Shown in pieces: positions 1 through 5,630 of a stretch of 8,966 nt of DNA. Source of the DNA: an uncultured Bacilli bacterium (lineage in GTDB: Bacteria; Bacillota_I; Bacilli_A; RF39; UBA660); assembly GCA_934132925.1 (NCBI GenBank), contig CAKPAL010000031.1, positions 1-8,966 of the forward strand. The letters are read 5' to 3'. The translations under genes and the position numbers were made by a program. The notes beneath the pieces are model-generated. The model did no database searches and was not told the DNA's origin. It worked only from the letters and a program-made list of their open reading frames with translations. Each line of letters begins with the position of its first letter. Position 1 is the stretch's first letter.

Positions 1-230
1 TTAATACTATCATAACTACCTTTGGTAAAATGAAAATAAACTATTACCAAAATAGTAAAAATAATAATCATCAAAGTTCTATATTCTTCTTTTTCCTTTT
101 GATTATTAGTCATCAAATATTTAACTTCCTTATAATTGGCATAATAACTTAAAGCAATAATACCAAGATAAATTATCCATACAACATTTTCTTCATCAAT
201 TTCCCTTAATCTATCTAATTTATCTTCCAT
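1..230 (-). CDS. Partial small membrane protein of unknown function
   Basis: An open frame runs from an ATG at 230-228 leftwards off the window, giving 76 complete codons without a stop. The protein begins MEDKLDRLREIDEENVVW, an acidic and basic cytoplasmic-looking start. A hydrophobic segment follows at about residues 18-32 (IIYLGIIALSYYANY), then a charged linker rich in Lys, Glu and Asn, then a second hydrophobic segment at about 53-65 (IIIFTILVIVYFHF). This suggests two membrane spans with a short charged loop. Codon use matches the rest of the window. No strong Shine-Dalgarno sequence precedes the ATG, and the sequence upstream of it contains the paired hairpins at 270-348. I recognise no family. 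The C-terminus lies outside the window. Confidence 0.6.
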   Translation of the reverse strand, partial: MEDKLDRLREIDEENVVWIIYLGIIALSYYANYKEVKYLMTNNQKEKEEYRTLMIIIFTILVIVYFHFTKGSYDSI

Positions 231-269
231 AATATATTTTATTGTTATTAGATTATGTTTATTAATATA

Positions 270-306
270 AAAAATGCACAATATTTTAAAAATACTGTGC
301 ATTTTT
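270..306. terminator. Long hairpin, bidirectional terminator candidate
   Basis: The arms at 270-287 and 289-306 are complementary over 18 positions with one mismatch (A281 against C295), around the core TGCACA/TGTGCA. On the plus strand the stem runs into TTTTT then GTATTTTTC. On the minus strand it runs into a T-rich tail, so it could terminate in both directions. No rightward gene feeds into it within the window. In the minus direction it lies about 40 bases upstream of the membrane-protein start, so a regulatory or repeat-family role is also possible. Confidence 0.5.
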
Positions 307-326
307 GTATTTTTCTAACCTTATTT

Positions 327-348
327 TGCACAATGATTGTGCATTTTT
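327..348 (+). terminator. Second hairpin with the same TGCACA core
   Basis: TGCACAAT and ATTGTGCA flank a single G at 335 in a perfect 17-base palindrome (327-343), followed by TTTTT at 344-348. The arm core and the T tail repeat those of the hairpin at 270-306: TGTGCATTTTT occurs at both 296-306 and 338-348. The T tract is only on the plus-strand side, so as a terminator it would act rightwards. Confidence 0.45.
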
Positions 349-584
349 AATCTTAGTATCACTATATACAAAGACTATTAATTCATATATAAACATAATG
401 ACACAGTTCATTAATTAAATTTTCAGTAATGTAATAATATTCAGTAGTGGTTATCATATTAGTCTCAAGATTTTTATATACAAATTATTATCAACACCAT
501 AATAGTATTGCATAAGTAGTAAAAATGTGGTAATATAATTAACCAAGAAGTTGCCATGCAAAATGTCAAATTATAAAAAAACAC

Positions 585-614
585 TTGCAATTTCTTATCA
601 ATTAATTATATAAT
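585..614 (+). promoter_or_regulatory. Sigma-A-type promoter for the toxin-antitoxin-like pair
   Basis: TTGCAA at 585-590 and a perfect TATAAT at 609-614 are separated by 18 bases. Transcription would begin near 621, giving a leader of about 67 bases before the ATG at 688. The -35 hexamer is itself a palindrome. A related inverted repeat, TTGCCATGCAA, lies at 551-561, about three helical turns upstream between centres, and could be an operator for autoregulation. The operator idea is inference. Confidence 0.6.
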
Positions 615-687
615 TGAATTGTAAAGATGATTGTGAAGAAATGAAGTTATTTTTTCGTACTTTTTACAAAACAAAGGAGGGATATTT

Positions 688-855
688 ATGAAAGAGCAAA
701 AGATGGTTTTAAACAGTTCTACCATAAAAGATATGGCAAAAAAAATAACTGAAAAAGCCAAAAAAAGAAACTTAATAAAACCTTTATCAGAAGCATTCAA
801 AGATGTTCCAGCTAAGCAAGAAATACATAAGGGAAAAGCACATTATTTTGATTAA
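688..855 (+). CDS. Small 55-aa protein, candidate antitoxin
   Basis: The frame starts at ATG 688 behind a strong AAAGGAGGG ribosome binding site (673-681) and ends with TAA at 853-855. The 55-residue product begins MKEQKMVLNSSTIKDMAKK. It is highly basic and predicted mostly helical (Lys-rich helix at about residues 12-30), with an acidic and aromatic tail ending HYFD. Its stop codon is part of the AAGGAGG of the downstream toxin-like gene, a tight two-gene arrangement typical of type II toxin-antitoxin operons with the antitoxin first. I cannot assign it to a named antitoxin family; the call rests on size, position and partner. The leftward frame on the opposite strand lacks a ribosome binding site and is a shadow. 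Confidence 0.6.
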   Translation: MKEQKMVLNSSTIKDMAKKITEKAKKRNLIKPLSEAFKDVPAKQEIHKGKAHYFD

Positions 856-866
856 GGAGGCTTGTT

Positions 867-1274
867 ATGACAAAAATAATACAAGAAAAATATGACATTG
901 GAGATATCGTTTATGTTAGTGAATACAATTATACCGAAAATAAAACTGGTGATAGTCATTTATTTGTAATTATTGGTGATGATAATCAGTTTATACCATT
1001 GGAATATTTTGGTTTAATTGTATCATCTCACAGAGAAAAATCTAAAGAAAATTCAGAATATAAATACAATGAACCTTTAAATAAAGATGCAATTAATAAT
1101 CTTAAATCAGACAGTATTGTAAAGTGTGATAAATTATATCAAATATTTAAATCAAATGTTCAATTTAAAATTGGTACAGTGGATGTTGATGATTTTTTTA
1201 GATTTATAAATGCTTATGATGACTTTATTCAGGCAACTGATAAAGCAATTGAGAAAGAAACAGTTAATAGTTAG
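867..1274 (+). CDS. MazF/PemK-family toxin-like protein
   Basis: A 135-residue protein starts at ATG 867, with AAGGAGG at 854-860 at ideal spacing. The N-terminus (residues 9-40) reads YDIGDIVYVSEYNY, then HLFVIIGDD, which resembles the opening beta strands of PemK/MazF-like SH3-barrel endoribonucleases (GDIVYV, then a hydrophobic 'VII' strand). The middle carries SSHREKSKENSEYKYNEPL (about 53-71) and NNLKSDSIVKCDKLYQI (77-93), matching a conserved variant layout I recall from Bacillota PemK/MazF-like toxins. The C-terminus ends in the helix DDFFRFINAYDDFIQ. MazF toxins cut mRNA at short motifs; that activity is inferred here, not shown. The pairing with the 55-aa gene immediately upstream supports a type II toxin-antitoxin module. 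The terminator at 1254-1286 overlaps its last codons. Confidence 0.65.
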   Translation: MTKIIQEKYDIGDIVYVSEYNYTENKTGDSHLFVIIGDDNQFIPLEYFGLIVSSHREKSKENSEYKYNEPLNKDAINNLKSDSIVKCDKLYQIFKSNVQFKIGTVDVDDFFRFINAYDDFIQATDKAIEKETVNS

Positions 1275-1286
1275 TTTCTTTTTTTT
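1254..1286 (+). terminator. Rho-independent terminator of the toxin-antitoxin-like pair
   Basis: AAAGAAAC at 1254-1261 pairs with GTTTCTTT at 1274-1281, with a 12-base loop, and the right arm runs into eight T residues at 1279-1286. The left arm lies inside the last codons of the toxin-like gene. A weaker second hairpin (AGAAAG 1312-1317 with CTTTCT 1326-1331) follows and may act as a backup. Confidence 0.6.
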
Positions 1287-1549
1287 AAGAGCAAAACTTT
1301 TATTTCTATTTAGAAAGTCAAAGACCTTTCTTTATTTGATTAATTTCTGATAAAATAGGAAGCTATTTCTTTTTACTAATATGAACCTTACGCCGATATT
1401 CTTTACATTGTAATACAATCATTCACATTATTGATTGATTTTGTACTTTCTTAAAGAAATAATAAAATAAGTCAAAAATTACTCAAAAATTACTCCTAAA
1501 TAGGTGGAATGAGTGGAAAAACGATAGTAAAAATGGAAAATTAAAATAA
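1287..1549. other. Gene-free region beside the ssrA 3' end with a tandem repeat
   Basis: No supported gene lies between the toxin terminator and the tmRNA terminator. The stretch holds a weak hairpin (1312-1331), short AT-rich inverted sequences near 1408-1440, and an exact tandem duplication of the 11-mer TCAAAAATTAC (1472-1482 and 1483-1493). The 3' end of ssrA is a well-known integration target for islands and phages, so the repeat could be a recombinase arm site or a scar. No integrase and no second copy of the tmRNA end is visible here. Confidence 0.4.
1472..1493. repeat. Perfect 11-bp tandem repeat
   Basis: TCAAAAATTAC occurs twice head-to-tail with no spacer (1472-1482, 1483-1493), followed by the first two bases of a third unit. 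It lies about 90 bases beyond the 3' end of the tmRNA gene. The function is unknown. Confidence 0.7.
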
Positions 1550-1574
1550 AAAAGCCTTATTTTATAAGGCTTTT
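1550..1574 (-). terminator. Terminator of ssrA
   Basis: Read on the minus strand, AAAAGCCTTAT (1574-1564), a 3-base loop and ATAAGGCTTTT (1560-1550) form an 11-bp stem whose right arm runs into a T-rich tail. It begins 11 bases after the encoded CCA of the tmRNA, as expected for ssrA. Confidence 0.8.
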
Positions 1575-1584
1575 GCATTCTTAA

Positions 1585-1940
1585 TGGTGGAGCTGAGGGG
1601 ACTCGAACCCCTGTCCGCAAACAAAGTTATTTAACCTTCTACAAGATTAGTGGATTTTTAGTTTTCATAAGTAAATAGATAATCCACAATCATAATTACT
1701 TACTAGTTTAAAGATATTCATTATGAAGTCTAAACATAAATCATAATATAGTCTGCTTTATAAGTCCTATCTAATTCTCACAGACAAAGAATTAGTAGAA
1801 CCTGTTGCACCTATAGGTTAGGCATAAGCAACAGCGTTTTTATAGCTGTTTCCAGTTATGTTTAATTTTTCTTCTGTTACGGGAAGAACCCGTCTTGCTA
1901 ATTAAATACTAATATTTTCGTCGAAGCCAAAAGCAGCCCC
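1585..1940 (-). ncRNA. ssrA: tmRNA (transfer-messenger RNA)
   Basis: This RNA rescues ribosomes stalled on broken mRNAs and tags the nascent peptide for proteolysis. On the minus strand the 5' end is GGGGCTG (1940-1934) and the 3' end CAGCTCC-ACCA (to 1585); the two pair as a 7-bp acceptor stem with one G-U. The T arm with loop GTTCGAG lies just before the 3' end, and CCA is encoded. The first pseudoknot is visible as ACGGG/CCCGT around 1892-1876. The resume codon is GGA at 1853-1851, 87 bases from the 5' end, close to its place in other tmRNAs. The open frame 1853-1818 reads GNSYKNAVAYA then TAA. The ending AVAYA keeps the small/hydrophobic pattern but differs from the common ALAA. The length is 356 nt, the gene is one-piece, and the promoter and terminator are both clear. 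Confidence 0.95.
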
Positions 1941-1952
1941 ATTACAAAAACA

Positions 1953-1981
1953 ATTATACCAAACATTTGTTCCTTTGTCAA
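1953..1981 (-). promoter_or_regulatory. Consensus promoter of ssrA
   Basis: On the minus strand a perfect TTGACA (1981-1976) and a perfect TATAAT (1958-1953) are separated by 17 bases. The predicted start is a few bases upstream of the mature 5' end at 1940, leaving a short leader for RNase P to remove. This is the strongest promoter in the window. Confidence 0.85.
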
Positions 1982-1999
1982 TTTTTTTCCAAAAACTTA

Positions 2000-2028
2000 T
2001 TGTAATATTTATGAAATTAATGTATAAT
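2000..2028 (+). promoter_or_regulatory. Promoter of the signal-peptidase operon
   Basis: TTGTAA (2000-2005), a 17-base spacer and TATAAT (2023-2028) lie 28 bases before the ATG at 2057. It is divergent from the ssrA promoter, whose -35 begins 19 bases away, so the two polymerase sites are back to back. Confidence 0.65.
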
Positions 2029-2056
2029 TACTTTAGAGTAAAATAGGAGTGAGAAT

Positions 2057-2728
2057 ATGGTTACTGATTTAAATGAATATAATAGTTATTTCGGAGTAAG
2101 ACATTACAAAGTTCATGTTACTAAAGAAAAAATAAAACCACTTAGATTTATAACAAGTGTTATTTCTTATGCTTTATTTATATGGCTTTTACTAATAGGA
2201 CTTACTTTGTTACTTTATATTGGAGATATAAAAATAAGAGCAATGAAAGGTGATTATTCACCACCTGCATATAATGCCTATGTTGTACTTACTGGTTCAA
2301 TGGTACCAGAGATAATGCCTAAAGATGTAGTTATAACAAAAAAGAGAGAAGCCAAAGACCTAGAGGTTGGTGATATAATTACATTCTTATCATCAGATGT
2401 AAGATTATCTAATATCATCGTAACCCATAGAATAAAAGCAAAGTACTTTGATTCTACAACAGGTAAATATACATTCCAAACTAAAGGAGATGCTAATAAT
2501 ACAGCAGACTTTACTCTAGCAGAAGATACCAATATAATAGGAGAGGTAATATTTAAAATACCAAAACTTGGCTATGTTCAAACACTATTAGCCACTAAAG
2601 GTGGACTTATCATTATAGTATTAATACCATGTTTAGCAGTATTATCTTATGATATAGTTAAACTAATTAGAAATATTGGTAAGAAAGCAAGTAAGAAAAG
2701 AAGTAATGTAACAGTAATTAAGAGGTGA
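2057..2728 (+). CDS. sipW: SipW-like type I signal peptidase (S26B, Ser/His)
   Basis: A 223-residue membrane protease that would cleave secretory signal peptides at the outer face of the membrane. The start ATG 2057 has AGGAG at 2045-2049. There is a transmembrane helix at about 35-54. Box B, VLTGSMVPEI, carries the nucleophile Ser81 in the SMxP motif. The catalytic base position holds His124 (VTHRI) instead of the Lys of ordinary bacterial LepB/SipS, placing it in the archaeal/ER-type S26B group that includes Bacillus SipW. GDAN at 144-147 is the conserved late box. A second helix at about 183-200 is followed by a basic cytoplasmic tail. SipW enzymes are known to process TasA-type fibre proteins, and the gene lies two genes before a protein with such a domain, so that is the probable substrate. 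It ends TGA-TAA, and the TGA is embedded in the ribosome binding site of the next gene. Confidence 0.9.
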   Translation: MVTDLNEYNSYFGVRHYKVHVTKEKIKPLRFITSVISYALFIWLLLIGLTLLLYIGDIKIRAMKGDYSPPAYNAYVVLTGSMVPEIMPKDVVITKKREAKDLEVGDIITFLSSDVRLSNIIVTHRIKAKYFDSTTGKYTFQTKGDANNTADFTLAEDTNIIGEVIFKIPKLGYVQTLLATKGGLIIIVLIPCLAVLSYDIVKLIRNIGKKASKKRSNVTVIKR

Positions 2729-2729
2729 T
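2721..2729 (+). promoter_or_regulatory. Ribosome binding site that decides the GTG start at 2734
   Basis: AGAGGTGAT at 2721-2729 matches the anti-Shine-Dalgarno over GAGGTGAT and sits at normal distance from GTG 2734. A GTG at 2725 is in the same frame but lies inside this motif, so it is unlikely to be the start. The stop codon of the signal peptidase gene (2726-2728) also falls inside the motif, which points to translational coupling. Confidence 0.65.
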
Positions 2730-2733
2730 AATC

Positions 2734-4053
2734 GTGGGTAAAACTAATAAGTTTTATGTTAAAGATTTTGAAAAAGAAGAAAATAGCATAACTGTAGGAG
2801 AAGAAAAAAATTATCATAATCCTTTTATAAGATTTTTAATCAGTAATGGTAAATTAATATTTACTATATCACTTCTTTTATCAGTAGCAGTCTTCATCAT
2901 AGCGCTTACACTATCCCTAAAAAATATGGGAGAGTCTTCTATTGTAATGTATGAAGAAAATGGTGTAGTAGTTAACTTTAATGGAACTGATAATAGCATA
3001 ATAAACGGAACACCAATTACTAGTGATTATGCCTTAAAAACATTTGTAAGTAATATAAATGAAGATAATTATTTAAAAGGCGTAGTAATACTAGTAGACA
3101 AAAAAGACATCCATGGAAATACCTATATGTTTTATTCAGATAAAACAATAATAATAAAATATAAAGATAATACATACAAAAAAATATATCCAATAGATAA
3201 TAAATATGGAGTATATGATAGTGGCATAATAAATGCCAGAGTTATAGCAAAAGACTTAACCGGAGAAACAAAAATAAATAAAGAGTTAGGTATAGAGTTA
3301 ATATATCTATCAGATGGCAGTATTATTGTATCTAAAGGTAATGCCAATATGCTAGTAAGAAATAATGATGTCACAGATAATGAAAATATCTTCTATGGCA
3401 ATTTAAGTGGTACAGGTATCTTAGTTGAAGAAAAAGATAACAAATACCACTATTCAAATAATATTATTACTGACGAAAACTTTATCGAAGTAAATAATAT
3501 TAAATATAATAAAATAGAAGAAAAAACATTAGATAATGGTATAAAAATAATTTATTATGATAATGACTATGCTGAAGTAATCTATAAAGATACAAGAGTA
3601 ATAGTAGAAAAAAAAGATCATATAAAATATGAAAAAAATATCTTTGAAATAGTAGATAATAATAAAAATGAAGAAAATATAGATATAAAAGATATTATGA
3701 ATATAAAAAATATTAAACTAAAAAATACTAATAAAAGCAAAGCATACTATATGATCGTATTAGAAGAATCAAATAACTATAATAAATATAATATAGATAA
3801 AAGATTAGATACAAAGTATATAAATTATAATATCTATGTAAATGGTAATACTATAACTAATAAAGTATTAGATAACAAAATAAATATAAATAAAAGTAAA
3901 AAGAATAACTATTTAATATATGAAGGCTATATTGATAAATTAAGTGAACAAACAATCGATATAGGTATGTGGATAAGTTATGAAAACATAACTAATGAAT
4001 ATATGAATAGTGGCTTTGTAGGTACAATGAAAGTATATATTGAAACAAAATAA
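2734..4053 (+). CDS. Single-pass membrane protein, TasA-like C-terminus, otherwise unknown
   Basis: A 439-residue protein read from GTG 2734 (an in-frame GTG at 2725 would add three residues). About 39 charged N-terminal residues precede one transmembrane helix at roughly 40-62, so the bulk should lie outside the cell. The exterior is long, Asn/Lys/Ile/Tyr-rich and beta-looking, with repeated hydrophobic-polar alternation (for example IIIKYKDNTYKKIYPI and IIYYDNDYAEVIYKD). The last 33 residues, TIDIGMWISYENITNEYMNSGFVG, then TMKVYIETK, resemble the end of TasA/camelysin-type domains (GMWI.YE..TNEY.NS.F.GT). No catalytic motif is visible and the middle matches nothing I know. The position directly behind the signal peptidase and before the fibre-lectin protein suggests an anchor, assembly factor or minor fibre subunit; this is inference. 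A-rich codon use fits the neighbours. Confidence 0.7.
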   Translation: MGKTNKFYVKDFEKEENSITVGEEKNYHNPFIRFLISNGKLIFTISLLLSVAVFIIALTLSLKNMGESSIVMYEENGVVVNFNGTDNSIINGTPITSDYALKTFVSNINEDNYLKGVVILVDKKDIHGNTYMFYSDKTIIIKYKDNTYKKIYPIDNKYGVYDSGIINARVIAKDLTGETKINKELGIELIYLSDGSIIVSKGNANMLVRNNDVTDNENIFYGNLSGTGILVEEKDNKYHYSNNIITDENFIEVNNIKYNKIEEKTLDNGIKIIYYDNDYAEVIYKDTRVIVEKKDHIKYEKNIFEIVDNNKNEENIDIKDIMNIKNIKLKNTNKSKAYYMIVLEESNNYNKYNIDKRLDTKYINYNIYVNGNTITNKVLDNKININKSKKNNYLIYEGYIDKLSEQTIDIGMWISYENITNEYMNSGFVGTMKVYIETK

Positions 4054-4068
4054 AAAATATGATACAAT
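4040..4068 (+). promoter_or_regulatory. Candidate internal promoter for the fibre-lectin gene
   Basis: TTGAAA (4040-4045), a 17-base spacer and TACAAT (4063-4068) overlap the end of the upstream gene and lie 27 bases before the ATG at 4096. It would let the surface protein be made at a different level from the signal peptidase. In such AT-rich DNA a chance match is possible. Confidence 0.45.
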
Positions 4069-4095
4069 GATATATATGATAAGGTAGGTGTATAT

Positions 4096-5622
4096 ATGGA
4101 TAAGAACTTCTTTATTAAAAATAAAAAGAAAATAACAATAGTAGTAATAGCAGTAGCGGTTCTACTAATAGGCTTTTCATTGCTTAATTCAACATATTCA
4201 TTATTTTATCATGAAGATGTAGCAAGCAATTCAGATAACTATAGTACAGGACGACTATCTATAACTGCTACTGGAAAAGGAGATAGTATATCTCTAACTA
4301 ATACCCTACCAATGTCAGATACCGAAGGAGCAGCCACTACTGCTTATACATTTACTATAAAAAATATAGGTAATCTAGATTATAAGTTTAATGTAAAACT
4401 ATTATCAACCGGAGATAGTAGTACAACTATAGATTCACAATATATCAAATTAAAAATAGATGATGGTTCAGTAACAACATTATCTAGTCTATCTAATAGC
4501 ATAATAAAAAATAATATAACTTTATCCGCAGGACAAAGTATCGATATAAGTATTAGAGTATGGTTGAGTAGTGATACACCAAATAATCAAATAGGAAAAA
4601 TATTTAATTCAAAAATAGTAACAGATGGTGAAGCCGTATATACAAGCACTAATACTAAACCAACACTAGCAGCAACAATATCATCATTGTATAATAATTC
4701 TACTAAAACACCAGTATCTTTAAATAATGTTACATATCAATACGATACCACAGACAACCTAATGGCTGATGCAGCAGGTAATATAAGATACTATGGATCT
4801 TCACCAGATAACTATATATACTTTAATTGTTCTGATTATAGTAATCAATCATCAGATACATGTGAAATATGGCGAATAATCGGAGTATTTGATGGTAAGG
4901 TAAAAATAATAAGAAATGAAGCAATAGGTTCTTATTCATGGGATAGTAGTGATAGTAGTACAAACTCTGGCTTTGGAGTAAATGAATGGTCAGAGGCCGA
5001 TTTAATGAGACTACTAAATAGTGGCTATGAAAATGTCGGAGGAAGTTTATATTGGAATGCAGGTAGTGGAACATGCTATAATGGAAATAGTAATTCTACA
5101 GATTCATGTGATTTTAGAAATATAGGCTTAAAAAATGCAACAACAAGGAATCTAATATCCGAAGAAACATACTATACAAGAGGATATAATGATAGTAGTA
5201 TATATGTAGATGTTATGTATGATAAAGAAAGAGTAAGCGGAACAGTTGTTAGTGCAACACCAACAAGATCATTAACATGGACAGGAAAAATAGCTCTTGC
5301 CTATACATCAGATTATGGCTATGCTGCAGACTTAAGTTTATGTCAAAAGAAATTAGGATCTTATGGTGAAGAAACATGTAAAACGAATAACTGGATGTAT
5401 AATGTCATTACTGATAATGGTGCTAATTGGGGTTGGCTATTTACCCCAAGTTCTGAAGCTGCAAACTATGTGTGGTGTGTCGTTGCAGTAGGTCTAGCCG
5501 ACTACTACGGCGGTGCCGCTTATGCTGGCGGCGTGACACCAGTCCTTTCTCTGAACTCTGAACTAGATATCGGATCAGGATCAGGTACGAGTGGGTCACC
5601 ATATCAATTAGTTATTAAATAA
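4096..5622 (+). CDS. Secreted TasA-like/C-type-lectin fusion, candidate diversified display protein
   Basis: A 508-residue surface protein; AAGGTAGGTG (4081-4090) precedes ATG 4096. Residues 1-11 are basic and 12-31 hydrophobic, a signal peptide or anchor of SipW type. Residues about 32-185 look like a TasA/CalY-type fibre domain: TYSLFYHEDVASNSDNYSTG, a YTFTIKNIGNLDYKF strand, then IDISIRVWL. From about 205 to the end lies a lectin-like domain: YIYFNCSDYSN, CEIWRIIGVFDGKVKIIR, NEWSEADLMRLLN, GWLFTPSSEAANYVW, and GGVTPVLSLNSEL, which is the order seen in C-type-lectin-fold/DUF6273-like proteins. Cysteines pair by spacing (245/256, 327/338, 416/428) with an extra Cys461. Codons for residues about 458-492 are abruptly GC-rich and adenine-poor, unlike the rest of the gene, suggesting a DGR variable region. 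The signal peptidase upstream is the likely exporter. The domain calls are from memory of the families; ligand and fibre assembly are unknown. Confidence 0.75.
   Translation: MDKNFFIKNKKKITIVVIAVAVLLIGFSLLNSTYSLFYHEDVASNSDNYSTGRLSITATGKGDSISLTNTLPMSDTEGAATTAYTFTIKNIGNLDYKFNVKLLSTGDSSTTIDSQYIKLKIDDGSVTTLSSLSNSIIKNNITLSAGQSIDISIRVWLSSDTPNNQIGKIFNSKIVTDGEAVYTSTNTKPTLAATISSLYNNSTKTPVSLNNVTYQYDTTDNLMADAAGNIRYYGSSPDNYIYFNCSDYSNQSSDTCEIWRIIGVFDGKVKIIRNEAIGSYSWDSSDSSTNSGFGVNEWSEADLMRLLNSGYENVGGSLYWNAGSGTCYNGNSNSTDSCDFRNIGLKNATTRNLISEETYYTRGYNDSSIYVDVMYDKERVSGTVVSATPTRSLTWTGKIALAYTSDYGYAADLSLCQKKLGSYGEETCKTNNWMYNVITDNGANWGWLFTPSSEAANYVWCVVAVGLADYYGGAAYAGGVTPVLSLNSELDIGSGSGTSGSPYQLVIK
5467..5562 (+). 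other. Candidate DGR variable region and flank
   Basis: In 5461-5560, 56 of 100 bases are G or C, against 15 of 60 in 5161-5220 of the same gene. Only 9 of 70 bases in 5471-5540 are adenine. Of the 19 codons 461-479, 16 end in C or T, as expected if AAY template codons were mutated at their adenines: Cys, Val, Gly, Ala, Asp and Tyr are all reachable from AAY. The stretch sits at the ligand-facing C-terminus of the lectin-like domain and ends at GVTPVLSL, where DGR targets usually become invariant. That invariant flank (GTC, CTT, TCT, CTG codons) is also unlike the host gene, as if copied from an external template. No reverse transcriptase or template repeat is in the window. Confidence 0.6.
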
Positions 5623-5630
5623 AAACATAT

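Larger units (their letters stand above)
231..584. other. Gene-free AT-rich intergenic region with hairpins
   Basis: No convincing gene is seen here. It separates the leftward membrane-protein gene from the rightward toxin-antitoxin-like pair. It contains two related hairpins at 270-306 and 327-348 and a short inverted repeat TTGCCATGCAA at 551-561. The only small open frame of note is a 24-codon minus-strand frame (457-383) without a ribosome binding site. The remainder is low-complexity AT-rich sequence. Confidence 0.5.

Noticed and set aside
383..457. 24-codon minus-strand frame beginning MITTTEYYY
   Set aside because: It has no ribosome binding site, is too short, and resembles no family; it could be a gene fragment but nothing supports this.
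606..800. 64-codon hydrophobic open frame on the minus strand
   Set aside because: It lies opposite the 55-aa gene and its leader, which has a strong ribosome binding site and promoter; the minus frame has neither.
1363..1422. 19-codon minus-strand frame beginning MIVLQCKEYRRK
   Set aside because: It is short, has no ribosome binding site, and upstream in-frame stops prevent it from being the tail of a longer gene.
2726..2731. TGA as a tryptophan codon (Mycoplasma-type code)
   Set aside because: Trp is written TGG throughout, proteins are full length under the standard code, and the one TGA at a gene end is followed at once by in-frame TAA and sits in the next ribosome binding site.
2278..3374. 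Minus-strand open frames at 2278-2532, 2814-2999 and 3132-3374
   Set aside because: All are antisense to genes with good starts, motifs and consistent codon use; none has a ribosome binding site.
4823..5074. 83-codon minus-strand open frame
   Set aside because: It is antisense to the lectin-like domain; its His/Tyr/Leu-rich composition is what reversed Asn/Ser/Asp codons give.
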